Below, one piece after another: positions 15,939-24,577 of a DNA stretch of 36,727 nucleotides. Every line of letters starts with the position of its first letter. Position 1 is the first letter of the stretch. This DNA is from Mariprofundus sp. GTDB lineage: Bacteria > Pseudomonadota > Zetaproteobacteria > Mariprofundales > Mariprofundaceae. The DNA lies in assembly GCA_027019785.1 (NCBI GenBank), contig JALUWF010000300.1:1-36727 (forward strand), in the 5' to 3' direction. Under the pieces are notes generated by a model, which saw only the letters and a list, made by a program, of their open reading frames with translations, was not told where the DNA came from and did no database searches. The translations under genes and the position numbers were made by a program.

Positions 15939-17216
15939 TTATCGACCAACCTCAAGGCGTGACCAGGCCGGATCGGACGCATCGATCGCTGCTGATGTGA
16001 TAGCTTCAGGCTTGCCGCCCCAGCTGGGAACGCGGTAGATTCGACGAATATGATGCTCTTCAGTAGAATATAACAGCATCTGTCCATTGGGCGCCCATGA
16101 TGGTGAGTCGATACGTTTACCTGCGGCCAGATAGCGTATATCCGAGCCATCCGGTCGCACCGTGGCAAGGGCAAACGTCCAGTTTTTAAGTGAAATCATG
16201 GCAATACGATCACCGGCAGGTGACCAGGCGGGCGATGTGTTATAACTGCCCTGGGTACTGACCAATTGCGCCTTGCCGCCTGCGATAGCTTTACGATACA
16301 CCTGAGGTCTTCCGGTTCGATTGCTGACAAATGCAATCCATTTACCATCCGGCGACCATGTAGGCGTTGTATCAATACCCTTATGGTGAGTAAATCGTCG
16401 CCATTTATTGCGTTTAATATCGTAAATATGAATTTCGCTGTTACCGGTAAACGACAATGTAGCAGCAACATAGCGGCCATCGGGTGAAAACTCCGGCGTG
16501 CTATTCAGCCCTTTGAAGTCACCAAAAACCGTGCGCTTACCATTTTTAAGATTAAAAAATTCGAGTCGGGGGTGATTGCCTACGTAGGTATTCAGAGCGA
16601 CCAGGCGTCCGTCGGGAGACCAGTCCGGAGACAACAGCAAAGTAAAGTTTTTACCAACCGTCTGACGATTGGCGCCATCCTGATCCATATAAACCAGATC
16701 AGAATAGTCACCATGCTTGCTCACATATAGCAAATGGCTGGTAAAATAACCGGGAACGCCCAACGCCGCGCTATACACCTGATCAGCCACCCGATGCGCC
16801 AGCAGACGCATATTCGATGCCGAGCTTTGCACTGTCACTGCGGCAAGCTGCTTGTTCCTGAAAGGGTCGTGAACCTGAACTTCGACCTGCATGCCGTTGG
16901 CATTCCGGTGCAGTCGGCACAGTGCCAGAATATCAGCGCCGATAATACGCCAGTCACCATAATCCAGCTGTTTCAGGCTGTCAGCAGGGCTGGCAATGAA
17001 CGCCATTGGATCAATAGCCTTGAATGACTGGCTGGAAACCAGATCATTTTCCACCACCTGATAGAGTCCGCGCCGATCCGCATCGGACACATCGCCAGCA
17101 TCGATGGCAATGGCAACCTGTAACGGTCGATAATCCGACTGGTAGATGTCAAATTCGGCCGCCATGGCTTGAAATGATGTAAGTAGAATTGGTAAAAGCA
17201 GAGCCATCCATCGCAT
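15939..17216 (-). CDS. tolB: Tol-Pal system beta-propeller protein TolB
   Basis: TolB is the periplasmic partner of Pal and TolA. The 425-residue product has a Sec signal (ALLLPILLTSFQAMAA) and an N-terminal domain. A propeller follows with at least five PD40-type blades, visible as SPDWSPDGRLVAL, TPEFSPDGRYVAA, TPTWSPDGKWIAF, SPAWSPAGDRIAM and SPSWAPNGQMLLY. I prefer the ATG at 17216, just before the signal; a TTG at 17252 would add 12 polar residues. tolQ, tolR and tolA, normally upstream, are replaced by a divergent receiver gene, so the Tol genes are split in this genome. Confidence 0.93.
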   Translation of the reverse strand: MRWMALLLPILLTSFQAMAAEFDIYQSDYRPLQVAIAIDAGDVSDADRRGLYQVVENDLVSSQSFKAIDPMAFIASPADSLKQLDYGDWRIIGADILALCRLHRNANGMQVEVQVHDPFRNKQLAAVTVQSSASNMRLLAHRVADQVYSAALGVPGYFTSHLLYVSKHGDYSDLVYMDQDGANRQTVGKNFTLLLSPDWSPDGRLVALNTYVGNHPRLEFFNLKNGKRTVFGDFKGLNSTPEFSPDGRYVAATLSFTGNSEIHIYDIKRNKWRRFTHHKGIDTTPTWSPDGKWIAFVSNRTGRPQVYRKAIAGGKAQLVSTQGSYNTSPAWSPAGDRIAMISLKNWTFALATVRPDGSDIRYLAAGKRIDSPSWAPNGQMLLYSTEEHHIRRIYRVPSWGGKPEAITSAAIDASDPAWSRLEVGR

Positions 17217-17290
17217 GGCCGGCTTTCTAGCGCCGCTATGACTGAAACACAAGTTGAAATCGCCGTCTGAAGTATTGTTAAAATAACACG

Positions 17291-17318
17291 TTGCTTTCTG
17301 TCCGTATAGGTATATTAT
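17291..17318 (+). promoter_or_regulatory. Candidate promoter of the receiver gene
   Basis: TTGCTT (17291-17296) and TATTAT (17313-17318) are 16 bases apart, 45 bases before the start codon of the receiver protein. The spacing and the A/T-rich -10 fit a sigma-70 promoter, and tolB is transcribed away from it on the other strand. Confidence 0.4.
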
Positions 17319-17362
17319 TGATATTAAAACAGGAAGCTCTCTCCTTTCAGGAGGTAAGATAT

Positions 17363-17824
17363 ATGTTTCATGTTATTGATGATATTCCTGAACTACGGGA
17401 CGTATTGAAAGAACTCATTGTCTGTTCCGGCCACCAGTCGATGCAATTCGACTCAGCCGAGTCATACCTGGAATATTTTGATTCTGATGATTTTGTCGCA
17501 CCTGTGGCTATTTTAAGCGATTATATGATGACCGGAATAACCGGATTCCAACTGATCAAGCAAGTACGGAAGGAATTGCCGTATCAAAAAGCTGTCATCC
17601 TTTCAGGCACGCCCTGCTCTGAATTTCATGCCGATATTGAGTCCCATCTCTGTTATTCATTAACCAAACCTTACAGAATTGAAAAACTGTTTTCCCTGCT
17701 GGAAGCACTGGAAAAGTGCGATCAGCACTGCCAACTGAATCGTGCCAATTTCCAGCAGCCCCGTTGCCAATATGGTCTTGAGCATGAATGCCCGTTTGGC
17801 TCTTTCAAATCCCATCCGGCATAG
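17363..17824 (+). CDS. Stand-alone response-regulator receiver protein with Cys/His-rich tail
   Basis: The 153-residue protein is a CheY-like receiver: acidic pair D6/D7 (HVIDDIPE), phospho-acceptor D53 (ILSDYMM), S81 (VILSGTP) and K102 (SLTKPYR). There is no DNA-binding output domain. Instead a 40-residue tail contains C119, H122, C123, C135, H141 and C143, a spacing that could hold a metal ion or form disulfides. The ATG at 17363 is chosen because of AGGAGG upstream and because the receiver fold starts at once; the frame is open from 17291. No histidine kinase gene is adjacent. It lies divergent to tolB. The partner and role are unknown. Confidence 0.82.
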   Translation: MFHVIDDIPELRDVLKELIVCSGHQSMQFDSAESYLEYFDSDDFVAPVAILSDYMMTGITGFQLIKQVRKELPYQKAVILSGTPCSEFHADIESHLCYSLTKPYRIEKLFSLLEALEKCDQHCQLNRANFQQPRCQYGLEHECPFGSFKSHPA

Positions 17825-17885
17825 GCTATTTTGCATTACCCTGTTCTGTGCTATTTTTGAGCCATCATGCTGATTTGACGCTGGT

Positions 17886-18455
17886 TCATTGGAACTGTGG
17901 AATAAATGCAGGAACCTGATTACGGTAGTTAGCATATTCAGGATGCTGGGCAATCATTCTCCGCTCTTCAAAACCGGATCCAATCAGAAAATAGAGACAG
18001 ACAGCCAATGCCATATTTAAACTGTTGATGCTCTGCCCGGGGTTAGCCAGTAGCACCAACATCACGCCGCTATACATCGGATGGCGCACATGCCGGTAAA
18101 CCCCGCTAACAATAAATGGGTCGACATCATTATTCTGTGGCCGAAGCCCCACAAACGCCATGCTGTCAATTGGCCGAAATGCCGCCAGCACCACGATGCC
18201 TCCAGCCAGCTGTATGCCGACAAGCAGATAAAACAGCAAACCATCGGCATGATACAACGGACTATCCGGCAACGTATGCATAAACGTCAGCCAAAGCGTC
18301 GTCAATAACAGTGACACTACGGTATAAACCATCCGGTATTGTTGTGCAGAAAGAGCCGACCGGGTGATCGCACGCTTGATGGGTTCCGTCGCCATGAGGC
18401 TATGCACCAGCGCGAACAACAGGGTAGCCAGCCAGACCTGTAGCGCCGCATTCAC
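17886..18455 (-). CDS. ICMT/NnrU-like membrane methyltransferase family protein
   Basis: The 189-residue membrane protein has five or so hydrophobic segments. Its C-terminus has the signature of isoprenylcysteine carboxyl methyltransferase-like and PEMT-like proteins (GVYRHVRHPMYSGV at about residues 120-133, then EERRM, and HPEYANYRNQVPAFIP). Such proteins bind S-adenosylmethionine at the membrane; the bacterial substrates are mostly unknown. The start is probably GTG at 18455 with GAGAG seven bases upstream; a TTG two codons earlier is the alternative. It is the last of four genes on this strand that may be one transcript. Confidence 0.75.
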   Translation of the reverse strand: MNAALQVWLATLLFALVHSLMATEPIKRAITRSALSAQQYRMVYTVVSLLLTTLWLTFMHTLPDSPLYHADGLLFYLLVGIQLAGGIVVLAAFRPIDSMAFVGLRPQNNDVDPFIVSGVYRHVRHPMYSGVMLVLLANPGQSINSLNMALAVCLYFLIGSGFEERRMIAQHPEYANYRNQVPAFIPQFQ

Positions 18456-18516
18456 CCCCAATCTCTCGTATCACAACATATCATGAAGCGATATCATGCA
18501 TTAGAAGGCGCAAAAT

Positions 18517-19218
18517 TCAACGCTTCGCCAACAACCACCCCTCATTCCTGACCCAGCAGTGGCAAAGCCATCCGAGTATGCCACCATAGACAAGGTGGGC
18601 GATGTAGACAGTCAACGGCATGGTCGGCATCTCTCTGCCCATAAAACCGATACCCAGCGCCTGTACGGGCGGACTCAGCAAGAACACAGTGCCGATAATC
18701 ACGCCATAGGCAATACCCCAGAGCATCGTTTTTCTACCCAGCAAGACGGCAAAAATGATACCGAATGATGCGCCATTCCAGTAATGGTATGCATAACCGA
18801 GCATATCCGACATATCTGACGGTCCCACCATAAATTGGTCGGTCAGAAGCACCCCCATCAGCCTTGGCAGATCACCGGGCATGCCGCCGTGATGGAAACT
18901 GTACATACGCACCGCTTCCAACCCGATTGTGGCAATGATTCCGGCACCTGCACCAGCCAACACCCTGTTGACCAGTCTTGTATAACCGTTCAAGCGGGCA
19001 AACAGCAGCGCCGCCAGCAGCACACCAATGGAGGGAAGCAGCAACCACAGGCCCGTCTCCTTCATATCGGCAATACCGGCCTGGGCCGCTACAAAAATAT
19101 TGGGAGAAACGCCTGCTGAAGCCAGAATCAGCAGGCTGGTTAATATCTCGCCCGTGCGTCCGAATGCGAACACCCCATCCAGCGACGATGCTTGTATAGA
19201 ATTAACGTGACAGGACAT
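18517..19218 (-). CDS. Polytopic membrane protein of unknown function
   Basis: I do not recognise the family. The 233-residue product has about six hydrophobic segments (near residues 22-45, 55-75, 82-100, 148-165, 168-185 and 200-222). Between the third and fourth lies a loop with MYSFHHGGMPGDLPRL and a Met/Asp-rich stretch (MVGPSDMSDMLGYAYHYWNG), which could face the periplasm and contact metal or another partner. The ATG at 19218 starts 37 bases after the DUF302 gene, suggesting co-transcription. It could be a transporter-like or sensor-like membrane protein; nothing in the sequence decides this. Confidence 0.65.
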   Translation of the reverse strand: MSCHVNSIQASSLDGVFAFGRTGEILTSLLILASAGVSPNIFVAAQAGIADMKETGLWLLLPSIGVLLAALLFARLNGYTRLVNRVLAGAGAGIIATIGLEAVRMYSFHHGGMPGDLPRLMGVLLTDQFMVGPSDMSDMLGYAYHYWNGASFGIIFAVLLGRKTMLWGIAYGVIIGTVFLLSPPVQALGIGFMGREMPTMPLTVYIAHLVYGGILGWLCHCWVRNEGWLLAKR

Positions 19219-19255
19219 CTTCAGTAAATCCCCGGTTCATTCCAACAAGCCATGC

Positions 19256-19744
19256 CTACATGCCACCCAGCATGCCTGTCATTTTCTTCAACTTGCCATC
19301 GAGCATTCCCGCCACTTTGTTAATCTTGGGATTGTGATAAACGGAGAGAACGCGCGAAGGCGGCACATAGGCGACCATGGTTGATCCATTTGCAGCTTTA
19401 TAGACATTGATGCGTACAGGCACCGCAATGCCAGCGCCGGCATTGGCTCCAAACAGCTTCTTGCCCACTGTGGCATTACCCACGAAAATACTTTCAGATT
19501 CAATGCTCAGACCGACCATGGACATCACTCGACCCTGATGCAATTCGCCCATCACCATCATGCCATTCTTATGCACCATGCCCTTGAGACGGTCAACTAC
19601 GTCGGACACTGACCCCGATGCTTTGACCTGCACGGTCAGGTCATCCGCTTGGGCGACGGCAGGTAAACCGCTCAACATACCTGCGGACAGAATCAGCGCG
19701 GCCCATGTAAGTTTTGATCGTTGTTTTTTCACTGTATTACTCAT
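19256..19744 (-). CDS. Exported DUF302-domain protein
   Basis: The 162-residue product has a clear Sec signal (LTWAALILSAGMLSGLPAVAQA, spanning about residues 12-33). It is followed by a DUF302-like domain (VVDRLKGMVHKNGMMVMGELHQG, then a core rich in Val and Gly). DUF302 proteins are small periplasmic or cytoplasmic folds found near metal-resistance and sulfur-metabolism genes; their biochemistry is not settled. The C-terminus is Lys/Met/Gly-rich. AGGAG precedes the ATG. It sits between the Met-rich exported protein and the membrane protein on the same strand. Confidence 0.72.
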   Translation of the reverse strand: MSNTVKKQRSKLTWAALILSAGMLSGLPAVAQADDLTVQVKASGSVSDVVDRLKGMVHKNGMMVMGELHQGRVMSMVGLSIESESIFVGNATVGKKLFGANAGAGIAVPVRINVYKAANGSTMVAYVPPSRVLSVYHNPKINKVAGMLDGKLKKMTGMLGGM

Positions 19745-19903
19745 TGTATTTCTCCTATGTCGGATGAATTTCCGTCAGCCGCCTGCGTTAACATGAAACA
19801 AACGCAGGATAGCTACGGCATCACCCCAAGAGTCGGGAAATGGAAATAAAGATTACACGGAACCGATGGAATCCGCGCGTGATTGCCTATCAGATCAATA
19901 CTG

Positions 19904-21091
19904 TCAATGACTAATACGTAAATCAGATCGACGCATGCCGAACATGACATGCATAAATGGCTGGCCGAAGAACTTGTCGCCTTCCATCATCGCCTGCACC
20001 ATGGACTCCTTGGTGCGCGCCATCAGCTCCTTGACCTCCATCATGCGCTTCTTCATCGCCTTCTTTTGCGACGGCGTCATGTTCTTCGACTGTTTCAGCA
20101 TCTTCATTTTTGCCATCATCAGTTTCTTGATAGCAGCGAACGGCGCATAGCCGGTTTTCACCGGTGCCAGTTCAGGGCCATGCGGGGTAATTTTATAGGG
20201 AGGAACCATCAGATGCATGGTCACGCCGTGCGGGTCCACGCCACCGTCAAATTGCAAATCCTGCTTGTCGCCTCGCACTAACTCGCCAATCATCATGTGA
20301 ACAATCTGTCCGTCATTGACCAATTTACCATTGCGATAAATCTTGCCAGTGCCCCAAAAGCCAGCATAGGTAAACTCCGTCGGCATCAAACGCGTACCAA
20401 TTCCCGTAGCGCCATGCAACAAGTGATTGGTCACCACCCCACCGAAGAACGGATAACCCATGCCGTGCGGCAGCGCCTTCTTGACCACCACGCGATAGGT
20501 AAATTTGCCATCCGGACTCTTGAACGAGGCATCAAAATCAACCTTGTCCTTGGTTCTGGCGCCATCAATGGCCGTCGCATCCACCAGATTCATCTTGACG
20601 CTGCCAACGCCCACCGTCATCCAGTCGGAGAACGGCGTGGCATGATCCACGAACGTATATTTACCGTTTTCCGACCGCAACCAACTGGGTTGCATGCCGA
20701 TCAACGGAAACGGCGCCTGTTCCCAGCCCACAGGATGCGCCGGCGTGCCGAACACAGCTGGATCGACAAAACGGGGGCCGGGCAATGTCCAGCGCGTGCT
20801 GGTATTCTTTTTCACCAGACCAACCCTGATCGGCCCGCCCAGCAAATCCGGCGGATTGGCTACCCTGGCATGGCTCATGGTGTAGGCGTACAGACCGATA
20901 TGGGGCAGCCCATTGTCCATACCTGGCATAAATCCCATATGCCTGCCTGACTCGGCCTGCGCCGCAGTAAGTGGAAGCATCCACAGGATCATCGCCATAA
21001 GACTCAGGGTGATTTTGTAGAGCAGGTTGTCTGCCCATGTAACAGGTGAAAACTTTACAGGAAAGTTGTTAAAAACGGTTGATTGACTCAT
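19904..21091 (-). CDS. Met-rich exported protein of unknown function
   Basis: I do not recognise this 395-residue protein. A hydrophobic stretch near residues 26-46 (LSLMAMILWMLPLTAAQA) after a 25-residue polar start looks like a Sec signal with a long n-region. The ATG at 21091 is supported by AAGGAGG. The mature start is Met/His/Gly-rich (GRHMGFMPGMDNGLPHIG). The middle is beta-like. The last 70 residues are Met/Lys-rich and helical (about 15 Met), for example KKLMMAKMKMLKQ and KKRMMEVKELM. Such composition can bind copper or other soft metals, but that is only a suggestion. It heads the four-gene cluster. Confidence 0.65.
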   Translation of the reverse strand: MSQSTVFNNFPVKFSPVTWADNLLYKITLSLMAMILWMLPLTAAQAESGRHMGFMPGMDNGLPHIGLYAYTMSHARVANPPDLLGGPIRVGLVKKNTSTRWTLPGPRFVDPAVFGTPAHPVGWEQAPFPLIGMQPSWLRSENGKYTFVDHATPFSDWMTVGVGSVKMNLVDATAIDGARTKDKVDFDASFKSPDGKFTYRVVVKKALPHGMGYPFFGGVVTNHLLHGATGIGTRLMPTEFTYAGFWGTGKIYRNGKLVNDGQIVHMMIGELVRGDKQDLQFDGGVDPHGVTMHLMVPPYKITPHGPELAPVKTGYAPFAAIKKLMMAKMKMLKQSKNMTPSQKKAMKKRMMEVKELMARTKESMVQAMMEGDKFFGQPFMHVMFGMRRSDLRISH

Positions 21092-21214
21092 TCCGCCCTC
21101 CTTGCATACAGCACAATATACGACGCCTGTGTATGCTTACTGCATCGCAGACGGCTCACCCTTCACATGGATGTGATGACTAGACGATACAGAGGAGGTA
21201 TTTCTTACAACGCG

Positions 21215-21400
21215 TTAGTTTCGAACAAATTTTACCAGCAGCCAACCCAACGCGACTGCCATCAGACCCGCCAAACGGATGGCATGCGGCGGGATATCCG
21301 GCAGTCGCCGGATCATGTTGATCATCTGCACGGGAAAGAGCGCATAGGCCGCGCCTTCCAGTACCATCACCAATCCCAGCGCAATCAGCAGATCATCCAT
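21215..21400 (-). CDS. DUF2065 small membrane protein
   Basis: The 61-residue product has two membrane segments (LLIALGLVMVLEGAAYALFP and IRLAGLMAVALGWLLVKFV) and matches the DUF2065 pattern, a small protein often encoded directly after hflC. Function is unknown; the location after hflK-hflC suggests a link with the FtsH-HflKC complex. It starts 54 bases after the hflC stop on the same strand. Confidence 0.8.
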   Translation of the reverse strand: MDDLLIALGLVMVLEGAAYALFPVQMINMIRRLPDIPPHAIRLAGLMAVALGWLLVKFVRN

Positions 21401-21454
21401 TCTGGAGCCATCCTCCTATCCCGGCATAGCCGGAACCAAATTGGAAAAATGTAG

Positions 21455-22327
21455 CTATCGATGTGACTGCTGGAAGAAATTGAAAAATTCGGAGTTTGGA
21501 GAAATAACCAGCTTCGTATGAGCATTAATTGACTTTTTATACGCTTCCAACGAACGGGTAAATGCATAGAATTCAGGATCCCTGTTATAAGCCTTGGCAT
21601 AAATACCGGTAGTCTGGGCATCAGCCTTACCTCGCGTAATTTCAGAATTTTTATAGGCTTCAGCCAGAATCGTCTTGCGTGTCTTTTCAGCCTCGGCGCG
21701 AATTTCCTTGGCCGCTTCCTCACCCTCGGAACGGTACTCCTTGGCAATACGATTACGCTCGGCCTTCATGCGCTTGAAGACAGCATCCGAGTTTTCCGGC
21801 GGTAGGTCAGCGCGTTTGATACGCACGTCTATAACAGATATACCAAGGTCTTTGACAGCCTTGTCAGCACGATCACGAATCGATTTCATCAATGCCACGC
21901 GCAATGTGGCATCTTTTCCACCGGAAACAATTTCAGGCAGAGTATGCTGGCCCAGCACTTCTCGCACTTTACCACGCACCACATCGTCCATACGAGCAAC
22001 CACGCCGGCCTGCGTACGCGCTACCTGATAAACCTTTAGCGGTTCGGTAATACGCCAACGGGTATAACTGTCCACCAGAATGGTTTTCTTGTCTTTGGTA
22101 ATCACCTCGTTCGGTGGCGCATCACTTTCTAGCAACCGTTTATCAAAGTTGGTGACACTCTGCCATGGTAATTTGAAGTGCAAGCCAGCCTCTTTGACAA
22201 CCTCTTTCGGGTTACCGAACTGCAGCACCAATGCCTGTTGGCGCTGATCAACCACGAAGGCGCTCATGCTGGCTACAACTGCTGCTACCACCAGAACTAC
22301 TACAATAAATACCTGTTTCAGGCTCAT
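21455..22327 (-). CDS. hflC: FtsH protease modulator HflC
   Basis: HflC joins HflK in a large cage around the membrane protease FtsH and limits its action. The 290-residue product has one N-terminal membrane helix (FIVVVLVVAAVVASMSAFVV, about residues 7-26), an SPFH/Band-7 domain (AFVVDQRQQALVLQFG onward), and a helical coiled coil with Ala/Glu repeats (about residues 185-245). Its ATG overlaps the hflK stop by four bases (ATGA). Confidence 0.93.
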   Translation of the reverse strand: MSLKQVFIVVVLVVAAVVASMSAFVVDQRQQALVLQFGNPKEVVKEAGLHFKLPWQSVTNFDKRLLESDAPPNEVITKDKKTILVDSYTRWRITEPLKVYQVARTQAGVVARMDDVVRGKVREVLGQHTLPEIVSGGKDATLRVALMKSIRDRADKAVKDLGISVIDVRIKRADLPPENSDAVFKRMKAERNRIAKEYRSEGEEAAKEIRAEAEKTRKTILAEAYKNSEITRGKADAQTTGIYAKAYNRDPEFYAFTRSLEAYKKSINAHTKLVISPNSEFFNFFQQSHR

Positions 22328-23421
22328 TTCTGCACCTCCACCTTGCTACCGAGTTTTTCCAGCGGCAGGTACGGTAGCACCCGTTTTGCCACAGCCGAAT
22401 CAATAATAATCTTGTCGGCACGACTTAACACATCCTGCATGGCGTCCAAATACAAACGTTTGCGTGTCACTTCGGGAGCCAGTTTATAGGCGGCCAGCAC
22501 ACTGTCGAAACGGGCAGCTTCACCCTTGGCATGCTCGACGACCTGCTTGGCGTAACCCTGGGCGTCCAACACCATCTTTTTAGCCTCACCGCGAGCATTC
22601 GGGATAATATCGTTGGCGTAAGCTTGCGCTTCATTTTTAGCACGTTCTTTATCTTCGCGCGCACTGGCCACATCCTTGAACTCCTTGATGACGCGCTCCG
22701 GCGGTTGTGCATCTTGCAGTTTCACAGTGCTGACCGAGATGCCCGCCTTGTAACTGTCCAGAATCGACTGAATCAGATCCTGTGTCTCCACTTCCACTTC
22801 CGCTTTTTTGGTTGTCAGCACATCATCAATCATGGTGCGACCGATGATTTCGCGAATTGCCGATTCGGCGGCATCGCGTACAGTTTTGGTAGGTCTGTCA
22901 ATATTAAACAGGTAATTTTCCACATTCTTGATTTTATATTGTACAATAAAAGAGATATCGACGATATTTTCATCCTTGGTCAACATCAGCGATTCATTGG
23001 TTCGTTTACGAACAGTTCCATCACCAAACTGACGGAAACCGATTTCCAGACGCTGAATGCGGGTAACCGGCAACTTTTCCACCGTATCAACCGGATACGG
23101 AATAGCCCAGTTCAGCCCCGGCCCTTTGGTGGTATCATATTTCCCGAAACGCAACACAACCGCTTCTTCATCGGCAGCCACTTTATAAAAGCCTGACAAG
23201 CCCCAGAACAGCACTACCGCCGCCATGATGCCGATAATAGCATTCTTATTGAGTTCAGGCGCTTTTCCCGAGCCGCCGCCTTTGCCCCCGCCAAACATGC
23301 TGCCAAAGCGTTCTTGTAATCGGCGTATCACCTCATCCAGATCCGGCGGTGTCTGGTTGCCGCCCCCACGCTTGTTACCCCACGGATTCTGATTGTGATC
23401 ATTCTGGTTGCTCCAGGGCAT
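22324..23421 (-). CDS. hflK: FtsH protease modulator HflK
   Basis: HflK is the partner of HflC. The 365-residue product has the typical Asn/Gly/Pro-rich cytosolic start (MPWSNQNDHNQNPWG), a low-complexity Gly stretch (residues 41-53), a membrane helix (about 61-79) and an SPFH domain with long helices. The ATG at 23421 is chosen because GGAGGT lies five bases upstream and the protein then starts like its family; the frame is open for 39 codons more. It is divergent from the phosphatase-family gene at 23637. Confidence 0.94.
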   Translation of the reverse strand: MPWSNQNDHNQNPWGNKRGGGNQTPPDLDEVIRRLQERFGSMFGGGKGGGSGKAPELNKNAIIGIMAAVVLFWGLSGFYKVAADEEAVVLRFGKYDTTKGPGLNWAIPYPVDTVEKLPVTRIQRLEIGFRQFGDGTVRKRTNESLMLTKDENIVDISFIVQYKIKNVENYLFNIDRPTKTVRDAAESAIREIIGRTMIDDVLTTKKAEVEVETQDLIQSILDSYKAGISVSTVKLQDAQPPERVIKEFKDVASAREDKERAKNEAQAYANDIIPNARGEAKKMVLDAQGYAKQVVEHAKGEAARFDSVLAAYKLAPEVTRKRLYLDAMQDVLSRADKIIIDSAVAKRVLPYLPLEKLGSKVEVQK

Positions 23422-23636
23422 ACCTGACCTCCATACGTTTAAAACAGCGGCGCAGTGTAACGGCCCGATTGCGTGATTGCACCCTTCGGTATTGCAAGTG
23501 TATTTCAGGGCTAATCCGGCATCCATCCTGCTGATCATTGCCCATGGCTATTATCTTACAACTTTTGCATTACGAACAGGGTTAAATCAGATCTTCAGCC
23601 ATATACTTCGCGCATTGGCTGGTAAAGGATTGCGCC

Positions 23637-24434
23637 ATGACTGATTCGAAAGGCATGCTCACAGTGATCGCCACAATTCTCAAACAGGCGGGAAAAAATA
23701 TTGTGATGCCCGCTTTTCACGCCTGCATACACGCATCTATCAAAACAGATGGCTCCATTGTTACCGAAACTGATTTATCATGCCAGTGTTTCATTCAATC
23801 GAAACTGGCAAAACTGGACGCAAGCATCCCCTTTCTTGGCGAAGAGATGTCAGAGGCAGAGCAGATGGCCTGCCTGCAACAGAGCCAGGGACGTTATTGG
23901 TGTCTGGACCCGCTGGACGGCACCAGTAACTTTGCCGCGCACTTTCCCGTGTTTTCGATCTCACTGGCGTTGATTGAGCAGGGCATTGTTCAACTGGCCT
24001 GCATTTATGATCCCGTGCGGGACGAACTATTTACTGCAGTGGCTCAGCATGGCGCTCGGCTAAATGGCACCCTCATTTCGGCCTCTTCAGGCAAGCATAT
24101 CCACGATGCTGTCGGCCTTGTGGACTTCAAACGCCTTGCACCGGGCCTGGCAACAAAACTGCTACTTCATCCGTGCTATCGCAGCCAGCGCAACATCGGC
24201 AGTTGTGCGCTGGAATGGGCCTGGCTGGCTGCAGGTCGGGGTCAGTTCATTATTCATGGTAGTGAAAAACTCTGGGATTTTGCTGCCGGCAGCCTGATTG
24301 CCAGCGAAGCCGGTTGCGTGGTCGGTGATTTTAACAGCGCCCCACTGTTCCCTGCGTCCACACTTTCCTGCTCCGTTTTAGCTGCCTCTGACCCTGTCAT
24401 TCATGCATCACTAAAACTTCAACTGGACGTCTGA
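23637..24434 (+). CDS. Inositol monophosphatase-family protein
   Basis: The 265-residue product carries the metal-binding motifs of the Li+-sensitive phosphatase family: GEEMSE (E69/E70), WCLDPLDGTSNFA (D91, D94) and, late, KLWDFAAGSLIASEAG. Members hydrolyse inositol phosphate, histidinol phosphate, 3'-phosphoadenosine phosphate or fructose bisphosphate, and the exact substrate cannot be set from sequence. It lies 143 bases upstream of glpX on the same strand. A role in sugar-phosphate metabolism is possible but unproven. Confidence 0.85.
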   Translation: MTDSKGMLTVIATILKQAGKNIVMPAFHACIHASIKTDGSIVTETDLSCQCFIQSKLAKLDASIPFLGEEMSEAEQMACLQQSQGRYWCLDPLDGTSNFAAHFPVFSISLALIEQGIVQLACIYDPVRDELFTAVAQHGARLNGTLISASSGKHIHDAVGLVDFKRLAPGLATKLLLHPCYRSQRNIGSCALEWAWLAAGRGQFIIHGSEKLWDFAAGSLIASEAGCVVGDFNSAPLFPASTLSCSVLAASDPVIHASLKLQLDV

Positions 24435-24577
24435 ACTGTCGAAAAAACTGAGCATAATTATAGCCGCCAAAATCATAGTCGCTTTTTCAGCTTTAATTCG
24501 CTAGAGTGCGCCTGCATTTTTGTAGTTGATAGTGTTCTAAACAGCACCTTTTAAACACACAAACTGGAGGGGATTAC

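Noticed and set aside
15794-16174. Minus-strand frame of 126 codons overlapping the end of tolB
   Set aside because: It overlaps conserved propeller repeats of tolB in another frame and has no motif.
19782-19808. Hairpin CCTGCGTT...AACGCAGG as a terminator of the Met-rich protein gene
   Set aside because: The stem is only 8 bases with an 11-base loop and no T-run, so I cannot support a terminator.
20297-20950. Plus-strand reading frame of 217 codons
   Set aside because: Antisense of the Met-rich exported protein, which has a good start site and a signal peptide.
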